NCBI GenBank assembly: GCA_016719565.1
Contig: JADJYU010000001.1
Location: 1 to 64,000, forward strand
Direction of reading: 5' to 3'
DNA from: Ignavibacteria bacterium
GTDB taxonomy: Bacteria; Bacteroidota; Ignavibacteria; Tepidaquicellales; Tepidaquicellaceae
DNA length: 64,000 nt
A model generated the notes under the pieces. That model did not search any database, was not told where the DNA came from, and saw only the letters and a list, made by a program, of their open reading frames with translations. The position numbers were made by a program, and so were the translations under genes. Numbering within the stretch: position 1 is the stretch's first letter; each line of letters begins with the position of its first letter. This document shows, in pieces, positions 18,469 through 27,885 of the stretch.

Positions 18469-19521
18469 ATGAACACTGAAATAAATATACCTGAAAAAAT
18501 AATGTATGAAGCTCTTCTGAAGAAAGACGAGCAGTTCGAAGGGCAATTCTATGCCGCAATAAAAACCACCGGTATTTTCTGCAGACCTTCATGCACTGCA
18601 AGAAAGCCTTTGCGTGAAAACGTTGAATATTTTAAAACTTCACGCGAAGCTCTTGTCAGCGGATACCGTCCCTGCAAGGTCTGCAAACCGCTTGATCACA
18701 GCAGGACAATTCCGGCTGAAATAAAATCACTCATTAATGAAATTAATAATTCACCTTCCGTAAAAATATCTGATTACGATCTGAGGCTGCGTAATATTGA
18801 GCCGAACAGAATCAGAAGATGGTTTCAGAAAAATCACGGCGTTACGTTTCAGGGATTTCAGAGACTCATGAGGATCAATAATGCATTCAATGACATTAAG
18901 AACGGTGATAAAGTGATCAGCGCTGCATTTGAAAATGGTTACGGTTCCTTAAGCGGATTCAATTATTCCTTTAAGAAAAATGCTGAGTTCAACCCGAATC
19001 AAAGCGAATCAAAATCAAGCCTGACTTTCACACGATTCACAACGCCTCTCGGACCAATGATGGCGATCGCCTCGGAGAAAGGACTTTGCCTTCTTGAATT
19101 TACAGACAGAAGAATGCTCGAGACAGAACTGAAGCAGATAGAAAAACATTTCAAATCAAAGATCTTTCCGGGTAAGAGTAAATTTTTTCAAGAGACTGAA
19201 AAGCAGATGAAGGAATATTTCGAAGGTAAAAGAAAAAACTTTGACGTGCCGCTTGACGCGCCGGGAACGGAGTTTCAGAAAAGAGTCTGGAAAATATTAC
19301 AGACCATTCCTTACGGCGAGACCAGATCATACAAAAAGCAGGCGGAACTTCTCGGTAATGTAAAAGCAGTTCGCGCCGTAGCAAATGCAAACGGCGACAA
19401 TAGAATTTCAATAATGATACCCTGTCACAGAGTCATTGGCGAAGACGGGAAACTTACAGGATACGGCGGGGGGCTTTGGAGGAAGAAGTGGCTTATTGAT
19501 CTTGAGAAAGAGAATTCATAA
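18469..19521 (+). CDS. ada: Bifunctional Ada: alkylation-response regulator and O6-methylguanine-DNA methyltransferase
   Basis: A 350-residue protein with full Ada architecture. The N-terminal zinc/methylphosphotriester domain has Cys38, Cys42, Cys69 and Cys72, the same numbers as in E. coli Ada as I recall it. An AraC-type helix-turn-helix follows (about 85-165, IRRWFQKNHGVTFQGFQR). The C-terminal methyltransferase has the active-site motif IPCHRVIG with acceptor Cys319 and GYGGGLWRKKWLI near the end. It removes methyl groups from O6-methylguanine and phosphotriesters irreversibly and, once methylated at the N-terminus, would activate its own transcription. A TAnnTTTG promoter box lies just upstream. 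No alkB or alkA is adjacent. Confidence 0.95.
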   Translation: MNTEINIPEKIMYEALLKKDEQFEGQFYAAIKTTGIFCRPSCTARKPLRENVEYFKTSREALVSGYRPCKVCKPLDHSRTIPAEIKSLINEINNSPSVKISDYDLRLRNIEPNRIRRWFQKNHGVTFQGFQRLMRINNAFNDIKNGDKVISAAFENGYGSLSGFNYSFKKNAEFNPNQSESKSSLTFTRFTTPLGPMMAIASEKGLCLLEFTDRRMLETELKQIEKHFKSKIFPGKSKFFQETEKQMKEYFEGKRKNFDVPLDAPGTEFQKRVWKILQTIPYGETRSYKKQAELLGNVKAVRAVANANGDNRISIMIPCHRVIGEDGKLTGYGGGLWRKKWLIDLEKENS

Positions 19522-19653
19522 TAGCAATTTCAAATTACAAATTTCAAATTACAAATATTAAATTAACAAAAAATTAATTAGTTTAGATTTTTAAAAAAAA
19601 GTTAAGGAATGTTACTTTCAATTTTTAACCCGATAAGAGTTGGACAGAAAAGC

Positions 19654-19678
19654 AACTGTCAAGGAATCCTTAACAGTT
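19654..19678. promoter_or_regulatory. 25-bp near-perfect palindrome in the gap after ada
   Basis: Arms AACTGT...AAGGA and TCCTT...ACAGTT are arranged symmetrically about 19666; only the central base and one spacer pair break the symmetry. It lies in a 276-bp gap between two convergent genes, so it might be an operator for something not annotated, a bidirectional terminator without a T tract, or a structured-RNA stem. Nearby GACAG/CTGTC words (19643-19660) make an overlapping inverted repeat. Confidence 0.55.
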
Positions 19679-19797
19679 CAACCCGAGAAAAAAAGTAGTG
19701 GTGAAGCGAAAATTGGAATGTTATAGATAAAGTAAAAAGTATTATATAGAATATTCAATAATGTAATTTCTTAACAGCAATTATTATTTAGTTTATA

Positions 19798-20814
19798 TTA
19801 TTTCTTATCAGCGCTTAATTCCTCAAAAATAAACAACTCCCCCTCATCTATTATTTTAATTCTGTCTTTATAAGACACTCCGGACTGACCAGAATTACTG
19901 CTGCCGTCCTTTTTTGTGATTAATTCTTTGAGAATATTAACGGGATAATCCGGGTCTCTAGAATAATCCAGCGCGCCGTAGTGAACAGGGACCATATTCT
20001 TTGCTTTCAGATCATCGAATACTTTCAGCGCTCCGGCTGCGGCAATATGGCTGAATGAATTATCCTCTTCACAATCCCTGCAGGGACCTACCGGTACGAG
20101 CGCAAGGTCAATATCAAATCTGTTACCGATCGCTTTGTAACCATTCTCTTCATAAACGGAATCCCCTGCATAGAAGATCGTCAGGTCTTTGTATTCGACA
20201 ATAAATCCCGTACAGCCGGGCATATTCCAGCTGTAACTGTCCAGACCGAATCTCCCGCCGAAATGCAGAGCATATACAGCAGTTACTTTCAAACCATTGT
20301 ATTCATAAGTCTGACCGACATAATTTTTTTTCGCGGAATTTCCGGTGCGAAGTCTGATAATATCGTAATCATATCCGGGTAGAAATTCTTCAGCGCCCAT
20401 CGGAACAATTAATTTCGCCGCTGAATATTTATCTTCGAGATCGTCAAGCGTCGAAATACTAAGATGATCCATATGAGCGTGTGAGATCAGGATCATATCA
20501 ATATTGCTGACGTTTGTAAGATCAATTGCTGCCTCATATTTCCTTGTCATAACGCCGCTGATGACATTATTAAAAACGGGATCAATGAGAATTACTTTAT
20601 CATACATCTGAATCAGCGCTGATGAATGACCCGCCCAGAGAACGGAGAGTTTAACATTTTCGCGTATGGGATTTTTTTCAACTTTACCGGGCTTTTCAGG
20701 ATTATTAAAAATCGTATTGCCTGCATTCATGAACCCGATCCTGTAAAGACCGCAGCCTTCCAAAGCTATAGTTAAAAGCGTAACACATAAAATTATTATG
20801 AAAGATCTTTTCAT
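19798..20814 (-). CDS. Metallo-beta-lactamase-fold lipoprotein (UlaG/NAPE-PLD-like)
   Basis: A 338-residue protein with a lipoprotein signal ending LEGC (lipidated Cys21). The mature part is a metallo-beta-lactamase-fold hydrolase: AGHSSALIQ...VILIDPVF at about 61-80, the metal-binding HAHMDHLS near 113, FYAGDSVY near 215 and the late VPVHYGALDYSRDPDYP near 297. This resembles the UlaG / N-acylphosphatidylethanolamine phospholipase D group, so a phosphodiester or lactone in the envelope is a plausible substrate. It lies directly downstream of the barrel-like gene with no gap, implying an operon. Confidence 0.85.
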   Translation of the reverse strand: MKRSFIIILCVTLLTIALEGCGLYRIGFMNAGNTIFNNPEKPGKVEKNPIRENVKLSVLWAGHSSALIQMYDKVILIDPVFNNVISGVMTRKYEAAIDLTNVSNIDMILISHAHMDHLSISTLDDLEDKYSAAKLIVPMGAEEFLPGYDYDIIRLRTGNSAKKNYVGQTYEYNGLKVTAVYALHFGGRFGLDSYSWNMPGCTGFIVEYKDLTIFYAGDSVYEENGYKAIGNRFDIDLALVPVGPCRDCEEDNSFSHIAAAGALKVFDDLKAKNMVPVHYGALDYSRDPDYPVNILKELITKKDGSSNSGQSGVSYKDRIKIIDEGELFIFEELSADKK

Positions 20815-21447
20815 TTACCAGTATTTAAAATTAATTCCGAAACTATATCTTGTTCTGTCGTCAAAGTTGTAATTAAAAGTCAATCCGAGTATTCCGAATA
20901 AAATATATGCGCCGCCTTCAACGCTATAATATCCGTTATCACCTGTCTCAGAATTTTTTCTGAAATTATATTTTCCGCCGAGAGATACATAGAGATGTTC
21001 GCCCATATTATTTACGGGAATATTTACCCTTGTACCTGCTGATACTCCGAATCTTTCATACCGCGAAAAATCAAATGCAGAAAGCGACCATTCAGGCTGC
21101 ACAAAAAATTCAAGAGAGCCTGTATATTTTCTCATTGGGTTGACCATAAAGAACTGAACGGGTGATACATATTTATTTGTGCTGAATGAAATATTCAATG
21201 GCGTAATATTCCATTTCAATCCCAGCAGGTTTTGAGAATTATGATCATTTCTGTCATTCGTCCAGCTAACGGAAGGAATGGTCTGAATAAGCGCCCAGGT
21301 GATATTTTTTTTGGAAGTCTTTTCTACATCAGAGATCTTATCGTGTGTTGTCTGCGCATGCAGCGATGCAGTTGACATAAAAAGTAGGGACAATATTGTA
21401 AAAAATTTTTTGATCAAAGAATTATTAATTTTAGACAAACATAGCAA
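20815..21447 (-). CDS. Putative outer-membrane beta-barrel protein
   Basis: A 210-residue protein with a signal peptide (cleavage near SLHAQ, about residue 32) and a body of alternating polar and aromatic strands ending in KYW. The ending is typical of an outer-membrane barrel whose last residue is aromatic. No named family was recognised. The only in-frame starts before the signal sequence are TTG codons (21447 or 21438). It is followed without a gap by the metallo-beta-lactamase-fold lipoprotein, suggesting the two work together in the envelope. Confidence 0.62.
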   Translation of the reverse strand: MLCLSKINNSLIKKFFTILSLLFMSTASLHAQTTHDKISDVEKTSKKNITWALIQTIPSVSWTNDRNDHNSQNLLGLKWNITPLNISFSTNKYVSPVQFFMVNPMRKYTGSLEFFVQPEWSLSAFDFSRYERFGVSAGTRVNIPVNNMGEHLYVSLGGKYNFRKNSETGDNGYYSVEGGAYILFGILGLTFNYNFDDRTRYSFGINFKYW

Positions 21448-21731
21448 TTTTAATTTAAAATAATTTACTTTTTCCGGATTTATGAAAAAGTTATCTGTCT
21501 GAATTTTTATTAAGAATAAAGTCTGAGCTTAAAAACCGTGATTTAAAGAGGAAATTATTAAAATAGCCGTGACTTTTCTAACTCAATAAACAGCATTAAA
21601 ATTCTTTATTTATAAATTTTTATCATAACGGAAGGTTTATCTTTAAATTAAAATCCCTTTAGTACTGAATTTATTTAATACATCTAATTGGCTAAATTGG
21701 TTAAATTCAATTTTAAAAATTAATCAGCTTA

Positions 21732-23069
21732 ATGGAAAGAGTTTATATAAACAAAATCCCGGATTATGTGGATCAGGAAGTTACGATAAAAGGATGGCTT
21801 TATAATATCCGGTCTTCAGGTAAATTAATGTTTCCCGAATTTAGAGACGGTACAGGAATAATACAAGGCGTTGTAGTTAAAAGCGCTGTTCATGAAAAAG
21901 TGTGGGAAGATTTTTCCAAACTGACACAAGAGTCTTCAGTAATGGTAAAAGGCACAGTAACAAAACATCCGAAGAAGGAGAATGTATATGAACTTCAGGT
22001 AACGGATCTTGAGATCGTCAGCATTGCAGAGCCATATCCGATCACTCCCAAAGAACACGGCGTTGAATTTCTGATGGACAGAAGACACCTGTGGCTGCGT
22101 TCTCCGAGACAGGTTGCAATACTAAGAGTGAGAAACGAGATCATACAGTCTATCAGAGATTATATGTATGAAAACGGATTCATTCTATTTGATACTCCGA
22201 TATTCACTCCAAACGCATGCGAAGGAACGTCTACACTTTTTGCTACGGATTATTTTGATCTGGGCAAAGCTTATCTTTCACAGTCAGGACAGCTTTATGC
22301 GGAAGCGGGAGCGTTTGCGCTGGGAAAAGTTTATACACTTGGTCCGACATTCAGAGCTGAAAATTCAATGACAAGGAGACATCTCACGGAGTTCTGGATG
22401 ATGGAACCGGAAATGGCTTATTGTGACATTAATGAAGACATGGATCTTATTGAAGATTTTATGGAATATGTAGTGCAGAGAGTTATTAAAAATTGCAGGA
22501 CTGAATTAACTGAACTGGGCAGAGATCTTTCCAAACTCGAAAATGTAAAGAAACCTTTTCCGAGAATAACTTACGATGAGGCAATTGAGATTTTAATTAA
22601 AAAGGATATTCCGCTCATCAGAAAAACTGAGAACGGAGAAGAGCATATACGTCCTTTCCCGTGGGGTGAGGATTTCGGAGCACCGCATGAAGAAGCGATC
22701 GTGGAAGATTTTGATAAACCTGTAATGGTGCACAGATGGCCGGCAGAAGCAAAGTCATTTTATATGAAGCGTGATCCGGAAAATCCAAAGATAGCTCTCG
22801 GAGTGGATGTGCTTGCGCCGGAAGGTTTCGGTGAAATTATCGGCGGATCTCAGAGAGAAGATGATCTTAAAGAACTTGAAAAAAGAATTGTTGAGCATAA
22901 TCTTCCGATGGAAGAGTTTCAATGGTTTCTCGATCTGAGAAGATACGGAAGCGTTCCGCATTCAGGATTCGGACTTGGAATTGAAAGAATGGTAAACTGG
23001 ATATGTAATCTCGAGAATATCAGGGAAGCTATTCCTTTTGCAAGAAGACCTAACAGGATTACTCCGTAA
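21732..23069 (+). CDS. asnS: Asparaginyl-tRNA synthetase
   Basis: Charges tRNA-Asn with asparagine. The 445-residue protein has an N-terminal OB-fold anticodon-binding domain (VTIKGWLYNIRSSGKLMFPE onward) and a class IIb core. Motif 2 is FRAENSMTRRHLTEFWMMEP near 212-232, SQSGQLYAEA lies near 186, and motif 3 is GFGLGIERMVNWICN near 415-430. The SQSGQLY form and the overall length of about 440 favour AsnRS over AspRS, which is longer in bacteria. The gene stands alone, with AT-rich leaders on both sides. Confidence 0.94.
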   Translation: MERVYINKIPDYVDQEVTIKGWLYNIRSSGKLMFPEFRDGTGIIQGVVVKSAVHEKVWEDFSKLTQESSVMVKGTVTKHPKKENVYELQVTDLEIVSIAEPYPITPKEHGVEFLMDRRHLWLRSPRQVAILRVRNEIIQSIRDYMYENGFILFDTPIFTPNACEGTSTLFATDYFDLGKAYLSQSGQLYAEAGAFALGKVYTLGPTFRAENSMTRRHLTEFWMMEPEMAYCDINEDMDLIEDFMEYVVQRVIKNCRTELTELGRDLSKLENVKKPFPRITYDEAIEILIKKDIPLIRKTENGEEHIRPFPWGEDFGAPHEEAIVEDFDKPVMVHRWPAEAKSFYMKRDPENPKIALGVDVLAPEGFGEIIGGSQREDDLKELEKRIVEHNLPMEEFQWFLDLRRYGSVPHSGFGLGIERMVNWICNLENIREAIPFARRPNRITP

Positions 23070-23173
23070 ATAAAATTTTAAATTTTAATATAGAATGTTT
23101 TAAATTATCAGGCAATGTTATTAATAAGTTCTTAATGATTATATGATTAAGTAATTAATTAAAAGATTAGTAT

Positions 23174-23659
23174 ATGAAAAAATTTATTTTGATCGACGGG
23201 AATAATGTTATACACAAGTCACAGGCTTTAAAACAGTTATTCATAAAAGATAAGATCGCAGCAAGAAGGTCTTTAATTGAAAAAGTAAAAACGCGGTTTG
23301 GCAGTGGATGTAAAATAGAATTTTATTTTGACGGACACAGTGACTCCAAAAGCAGCGGCATATTTTTTTCAGGAAATAAAACCGCAGATGAACTGATACG
23401 AAGCAGACTTGAGAGATCTGAAGATCACAGAAACTTTACTGTTGTGAGTTCAGATACCTATATCACGGGACTTGCAAAAGCCTGCGGGTGTATTGTCAGA
23501 TCCTCCGAAGAATTTCTGGGAGAATTTCAGAAGGATATTGAAAATGATGGAAAGGTTTTTAATGGTAAAAATATAAATGAGCGATTCATTCCTGACAGTG
23601 AAAAGCCGGTATCATTGAGCCGCAAAGAGCTTGATTTCTACAGGAAAAAATTCTCCTGA
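23174..23659 (+). CDS. NYN/YacP-like ribonuclease domain protein
   Basis: A 161-residue small protein starting KKFILIDGNNVIHKSQALK, which is the first acidic motif of NYN (YacP-like PIN-fold) nucleases. Further motifs are EFYFDGHSDS near 56, an NKTADELI acidic helix near 75 and TVVSSDTYITGLAKACGC near 94. Such proteins cleave RNA using Mg2+ held by conserved aspartates; the target RNA is unknown. The stop overlaps the start of the next gene (TGATG at 23657-23661), so translation is likely coupled to the TauE protein. Confidence 0.82.
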   Translation: MKKFILIDGNNVIHKSQALKQLFIKDKIAARRSLIEKVKTRFGSGCKIEFYFDGHSDSKSSGIFFSGNKTADELIRSRLERSEDHRNFTVVSSDTYITGLAKACGCIVRSSEEFLGEFQKDIENDGKVFNGKNINERFIPDSEKPVSLSRKELDFYRKKFS

Positions 23660-24471
23660 TGTCAGAAATACTTGGTTATCTTGCTGCTATATTTGTAGGA
23701 CTTGTATTGGGTATGATCGGAGCCGGCGGCTCGATTCTGACTGTTCCGATATTAGTGTATCTGATGGGAATAAATCCTGTGCTTGCGACTGTATATTCCT
23801 TATTCATTGTCGGATCAACGACACTTATAGGTTCTTTATCATTTATAAAAAAAGGTCTTGTTAACATTAAAGCTTCACTGGCGTTTGCGATACCTTCACT
23901 CATTTCTATTTTTATAACGAGGAAATTCTTACTGCCTGCATTACCGGATATAATTTTTGATAACGGAGATATTGTAATAAGTAAAGACTTTTTTGTTCTT
24001 ATGCTGTTTGCCGTGATAATGCTATTCTCTTCCATATCAATGATCTTTTCAAATGTAAAGGAAAAGGAAGAGGGAAAGTCAATGACCGGGAAAGAAACTT
24101 TACTGATGGTATTTTACGGGATTGCAGTTGGATTAATAACCGGAATGGTAGGCGCTGGCGGCGGATTTCTTATTGTACCCGCTCTTGTATTTATTGCAAA
24201 AATGTCCGTGAAATCAGCGATCGGAACTTCGTTGCTAATAATTGCGGCGAATTCCCTGTCAGGATTTATCGGGGATCTTACAGGTGATTATATAATTGAC
24301 TGGAAGCTGCTGCTGATATTTCTTGGGTTTGCAATAGCCGGCATATTAACCGGAAGCCGTCTGACAAAATATGTTTCAGGAAGCAGCCTTAAAAAAGCCT
24401 TCGGCGTGATCGTACTTGTGATGGGCATTTATATTATCGTAAAAGAATTAATTGAATTAAATATATTTTAA
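23659..24471 (+). CDS. TauE/SafE family membrane exporter
   Basis: A 270-residue protein with about eight membrane spans. It contains the duplicated glycine-rich signature of TauE/SafE transporters: GLVLGMIGAGGSILTVPILV near 15 and GLITGMVGAGGGFLIVPALV near 157. The family is linked to export of sulfite, sulfoacetate or other organosulfonates. Here a rhodanese lies 18 bp downstream, supporting a sulfur link. Substrate is inferred, not shown. Confidence 0.9.
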   Translation: MSEILGYLAAIFVGLVLGMIGAGGSILTVPILVYLMGINPVLATVYSLFIVGSTTLIGSLSFIKKGLVNIKASLAFAIPSLISIFITRKFLLPALPDIIFDNGDIVISKDFFVLMLFAVIMLFSSISMIFSNVKEKEEGKSMTGKETLLMVFYGIAVGLITGMVGAGGGFLIVPALVFIAKMSVKSAIGTSLLIIAANSLSGFIGDLTGDYIIDWKLLLIFLGFAIAGILTGSRLTKYVSGSSLKKAFGVIVLVMGIYIIVKELIELNIF

Positions 24472-24489
24472 AAATTATTATTCAGCAAA

Positions 24490-24813
24490 ATGAATCATAA
24501 AGATATTGACACAAAAACGTTTAAAGATCTTACGGAGCTCGATGCATATGTTTTAATTGATGTAAGAACCAAAGATGAGTTTAATGAAGGTCATCTCCGG
24601 GATTCAATTAATATTGATTTTTATAAACCGGATTTCGAAGATGCTCTTGATGAACTCGACAAAAGGAAAAAATATCTTGTCTATTGCCGTTCGGGTAACA
24701 GAAGCAGGCAGGCAATGTTCCTCATGAGAGACCTCGGATTTGAAGAAGTGAACAATCTTTCCGAAGGAATAATATCATGGATAAATAATGAATATGAGAC
24801 TTTTAAAAAGTAA
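24490..24813 (+). CDS. Single-domain rhodanese-like protein
   Basis: A 107-residue single rhodanese domain, probably cytoplasmic. Landmarks are LIDVRTKDEFNEGHL near 22-36 and the active-site loop YCRSGNRSRQ near 70 with the catalytic cysteine. It would carry persulfide sulfur or reduce thiosulfate/polysulfide. It follows the TauE-type exporter on the same strand. Confidence 0.92.
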   Translation: MNHKDIDTKTFKDLTELDAYVLIDVRTKDEFNEGHLRDSINIDFYKPDFEDALDELDKRKKYLVYCRSGNRSRQAMFLMRDLGFEEVNNLSEGIISWINNEYETFKK

Positions 24814-24916
24814 TGCGACTTTTAAAAAGTTATGTAACTTTTCAGATAAATGTACGCCTGTAGTGTATTCACATCTCTAATTAAAATAAATTTTTTCTTA
24901 ATCATAACTGAAATCA

Positions 24917-25933
24917 ATGGTCAGCAAATTTAATACATTTTACAGACACATCATCGAGCAGGAGAGGGAATTTCCTGAAGCGACAGGTCAGCTTTCGGAT
25001 CTGCTCGCTGACATTGCCCTTGCCTGCAAGGTAATCTCTCTTGAGGTAAACAGAGCCGGCCTGATTGATATACTCGGATTTACCGGAGACGAGAATGTCC
25101 AGGGAGAACAGGTAAAGAAACTCGATGTATTTGCAAATGACATTCTGACCAATGTAATGAAGCAGGGCGGACATATTTGCGCTGTATGTTCTGAAGAAGA
25201 AGTAAGTTTCATTCCGATAGATGAAAAATTCAGTAAGAATAAATTTGTTTCAAATAAATATATATGTCACTTTGATCCCCTTGACGGTTCATCAAACATA
25301 GACGTAAATGTTTCCATTGGTACGATATTTTCAGTTTATAAAAGAATTACTAAGTCAGGACCGGGAGCGCTTGAAGACTGTCTTCAGAAAGGATACGAGC
25401 AGGTTGCAGCCGGATATGTAATTTACGGATCAAGTACGGTGCTTGCTTATTCCGCCGGCAAAGGTGTTCATTTATTTACGCTTGATCCGAGCGTTGGTGA
25501 ATTTCTTTTATCATCTGAAAATGTTTCCATTCCGAAAAAGTCCAGGATCTATTCTGTGAATGAAGGTAATTATTCAGGCTGGTCTGAAGGCATGAAAAAA
25601 TATATCAGTCATCTTAAAATGTCCGATCCTGAAACTGACAGACCGTATTCTTCCAGATACATTGGATCCTTAGTTGCAGACTTTCACAGAAATCTGATAT
25701 ACGGAGGGATATTTATTTATCCTGCAGACGTAAAAAATTTAAAAGGAAAATTACGCCTGATGTATGAAGCAAATCCGCTTAGCTTTATTGTTGAACAGGC
25801 CGGAGGAAGAAGCACTGACGGAGATAAAAGAATATTGGACATACAGCCTGAAAGTCTTCATCAGAGGACACCATTGTTAATAGGCAGTGAAGAAGATGTG
25901 TTACTTGCAGAAAAATTTCTTAAGGAAGGGTGA
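24917..25933 (+). CDS. fbp: Fructose-1,6-bisphosphatase class 1
   Basis: A 338-residue class I FBPase, hydrolysing fructose 1,6-bisphosphate to fructose 6-phosphate in gluconeogenesis. Key motifs are the metal site FDPLDGSSNIDVNVSIGTIF near 117-136, AVCSEEE near 92, YIGSLVADFHRNLIYGGIFI near 250 and KLRLMYEANPLSFIVEQAGG near 278. Length is normal for the family. It is preceded by a 100-bp gap and transcribed alone. Confidence 0.95.
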   Translation: MVSKFNTFYRHIIEQEREFPEATGQLSDLLADIALACKVISLEVNRAGLIDILGFTGDENVQGEQVKKLDVFANDILTNVMKQGGHICAVCSEEEVSFIPIDEKFSKNKFVSNKYICHFDPLDGSSNIDVNVSIGTIFSVYKRITKSGPGALEDCLQKGYEQVAAGYVIYGSSTVLAYSAGKGVHLFTLDPSVGEFLLSSENVSIPKKSRIYSVNEGNYSGWSEGMKKYISHLKMSDPETDRPYSSRYIGSLVADFHRNLIYGGIFIYPADVKNLKGKLRLMYEANPLSFIVEQAGGRSTDGDKRILDIQPESLHQRTPLLIGSEEDVLLAEKFLKEG

Positions 25934-25984
25934 TAAGTTTTTGTTCAGTTACTGAAATCTTTTGTAATTAATACCCGAAAAACT

Positions 25985-27052
25985 TTACAAAGCCGGTTCA
26001 CTTAACAGATCAGTATTTCTTAACATCTCAAGATCGCCGCTTTCAATTTTAACTTCTATAAAAACATCATTATCATATCTGTTCAGACGGATCTTATCAA
26101 GTAGTTTCGCAGCGGGAGGTTTTTGCTTACCGCCTGTGCTTAGTCGTGATACAGTCAGAAATCCGTTCATAATGCTTTTGAAAAATTTTGCAGGAGATTC
26201 ACTTACAAAATTATTCTGAATAAGTATCAGAATGTCATCTTTCATTTCCGCGGAAAATGAAACTGAATTATATTTAGTATATAAATTTTCCAAAGTAACT
26301 TTTTCTTTGCTTTCATCAGACGGGTTTTCATTGCTACCGGAAGTGTCAGTTTTAAACTCATCTTCAGGCTTTATTCCGGCGGTGGATCCGAGAAAATTCT
26401 GATATATACCCTTAATGAAAGCTTTTTCAGTTGAAACCATCCACAGGTCCTGTTTATATATTATATTCTCAATTGAGTTATAAATTTTTTCGTTCTTTAA
26501 AAGTCCTGATTCGGAAGTATCGCTGATCTGCATCATCGCGTCAATCTGTTTTAAATAATTGCTGGCGCAGATCGTAAAGTCATCCTTGAAAAAAAAGTAA
26601 AGTCCGTTATCAGTTTTAATGTATATATCTTTTCCTTCGGCATTTTTAGTAATTGAAAACAGACTGTCCGTTTTTATATATTCATCAAGTTTACTTTTGT
26701 TAAAAAGACCTTTCAGAACAATTGAATTTTCACCGAACCATGAATTGGAATAATACATTTCATCCAGTCCGTTGGAAATGGATACACCTGTTGCATTTTT
26801 AAATGTATTAAGTATACTGCCGAAAGTTTTTTCCGCGTTAAGGATGGAATCTGAAATATTTTTCTGCCAGAAATTCGTTCTGCTCATGCTTTTAAAATTC
26901 AAATACATTACAAACTGGGGATCCTCCTGCAGAAGATTTAGTGTGGACCTTACTGAAAGGGGAAGTGGCTGAGGTTCAGGCTTGAAATTACATCCGCCTG
27001 AAAAGCTCATCATAAAAACAAAGCATAATATAATAACCCCATTAATTTTCAT
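25985..27052 (-). CDS. Hypothetical lipoprotein
   Basis: A 355-residue protein with a lipoprotein signal ending FSGGC (Cys21). The mature sequence has a VRSTLNLLQEDPQFVMYLNF segment near 37 and an acidic/serine-rich stretch near 235-255 (TDTSGSNENPSDESKE). No named domain was recognised with confidence; the pattern resembles DUF3352-like substrate-binding lipoproteins. It lies 18 bp after the ABC-2 permease gene, so it could be an accessory of that exporter. Confidence 0.7.
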   Translation of the reverse strand: MKINGVIILCFVFMMSFSGGCNFKPEPQPLPLSVRSTLNLLQEDPQFVMYLNFKSMSRTNFWQKNISDSILNAEKTFGSILNTFKNATGVSISNGLDEMYYSNSWFGENSIVLKGLFNKSKLDEYIKTDSLFSITKNAEGKDIYIKTDNGLYFFFKDDFTICASNYLKQIDAMMQISDTSESGLLKNEKIYNSIENIIYKQDLWMVSTEKAFIKGIYQNFLGSTAGIKPEDEFKTDTSGSNENPSDESKEKVTLENLYTKYNSVSFSAEMKDDILILIQNNFVSESPAKFFKSIMNGFLTVSRLSTGGKQKPPAAKLLDKIRLNRYDNDVFIEVKIESGDLEMLRNTDLLSEPAL

Positions 27053-27070
27053 AACAATACTTTCAGATTT

Positions 27071-27883
27071 TTAATAATCTTTTTTCTTAAAATAAAACAC
27101 GGATGCAGAAAGCACTGCAAGCATAAAAAGTATAGAAGAGAATACAGGCATATATGAATTAACTTCTTCACCGGTTATTATATCTGTGGTAATTTTATTT
27201 ATGTCGTTAGGTTTCGGAAGAATGTAATAGAAAAAGTTTATTATAAACTGCACGACATTATTTTCCACAAGAGAAAATATTGTCGCTTCTCTTACGTAAA
27301 GTATCGGGCATACGATAAAAACAAGAAAGAAGCTGACAAGTATGGACAGTATTGTGCTTTGAGACACCAACCCGATAAAAATTATGAGAGAGTAAATAAT
27401 GGCAAATGACAAAGTAAGCCAGAGAATAGTATAGAGAAACGGGAAATGCCAGAATCCGGATTTTGATGAAAGTATGATCCATACAAAACCGATCAGGTAT
27501 ACCAGACTGAAAAAAACAAGCATTACACCGCCGGTAAATTTTGCAAGTATGATGTTGGTACGTGATATCGGTTTTGAAAGCAAAAGATCTATGTTTCCTT
27601 TTTCCAGCATTGACGGAATGAAAGAGGAAACTGAGATAAGACAGAAAGTAATTATCAGAAGATAAGAAATGTCGATCATAGCTACTTCAAATCCTATAAC
27701 GAGTTTTCTGATCCCTTCATCACCGGCAGCACCCATCATATCTACCATTCCTTCTACTGATTCCACATTGATCAAAAAAAGAAATATAAGTATAACTAAA
27801 GTCGAGATAGCAAAAAATCCCAGAAAAATTTTCTTTGCTACTGCTTCCCTGAAGGTACTCAATACAAGAGTTAAGAATATCAT
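27071..27883 (-). CDS. ABC-2 type transporter permease
   Basis: A 270-residue membrane protein with six spans and the N-terminal FREAVAKKIFLGFFAIS amphipathic segment of ABC-2/NosY-like permeases. The segment EKGNIDLLLSKPISRTNIILAKF near 92-114 is characteristic of this group. It pairs with the ATPase immediately upstream (2-bp gap). The exported substrate is unknown. Confidence 0.87.
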   Translation of the reverse strand: MIFLTLVLSTFREAVAKKIFLGFFAISTLVILIFLFLINVESVEGMVDMMGAAGDEGIRKLVIGFEVAMIDISYLLIITFCLISVSSFIPSMLEKGNIDLLLSKPISRTNIILAKFTGGVMLVFFSLVYLIGFVWIILSSKSGFWHFPFLYTILWLTLSFAIIYSLIIFIGLVSQSTILSILVSFFLVFIVCPILYVREATIFSLVENNVVQFIINFFYYILPKPNDINKITTDIITGEEVNSYMPVFSSILFMLAVLSASVFYFKKKDY

Positions 27884-27885
27884 AT

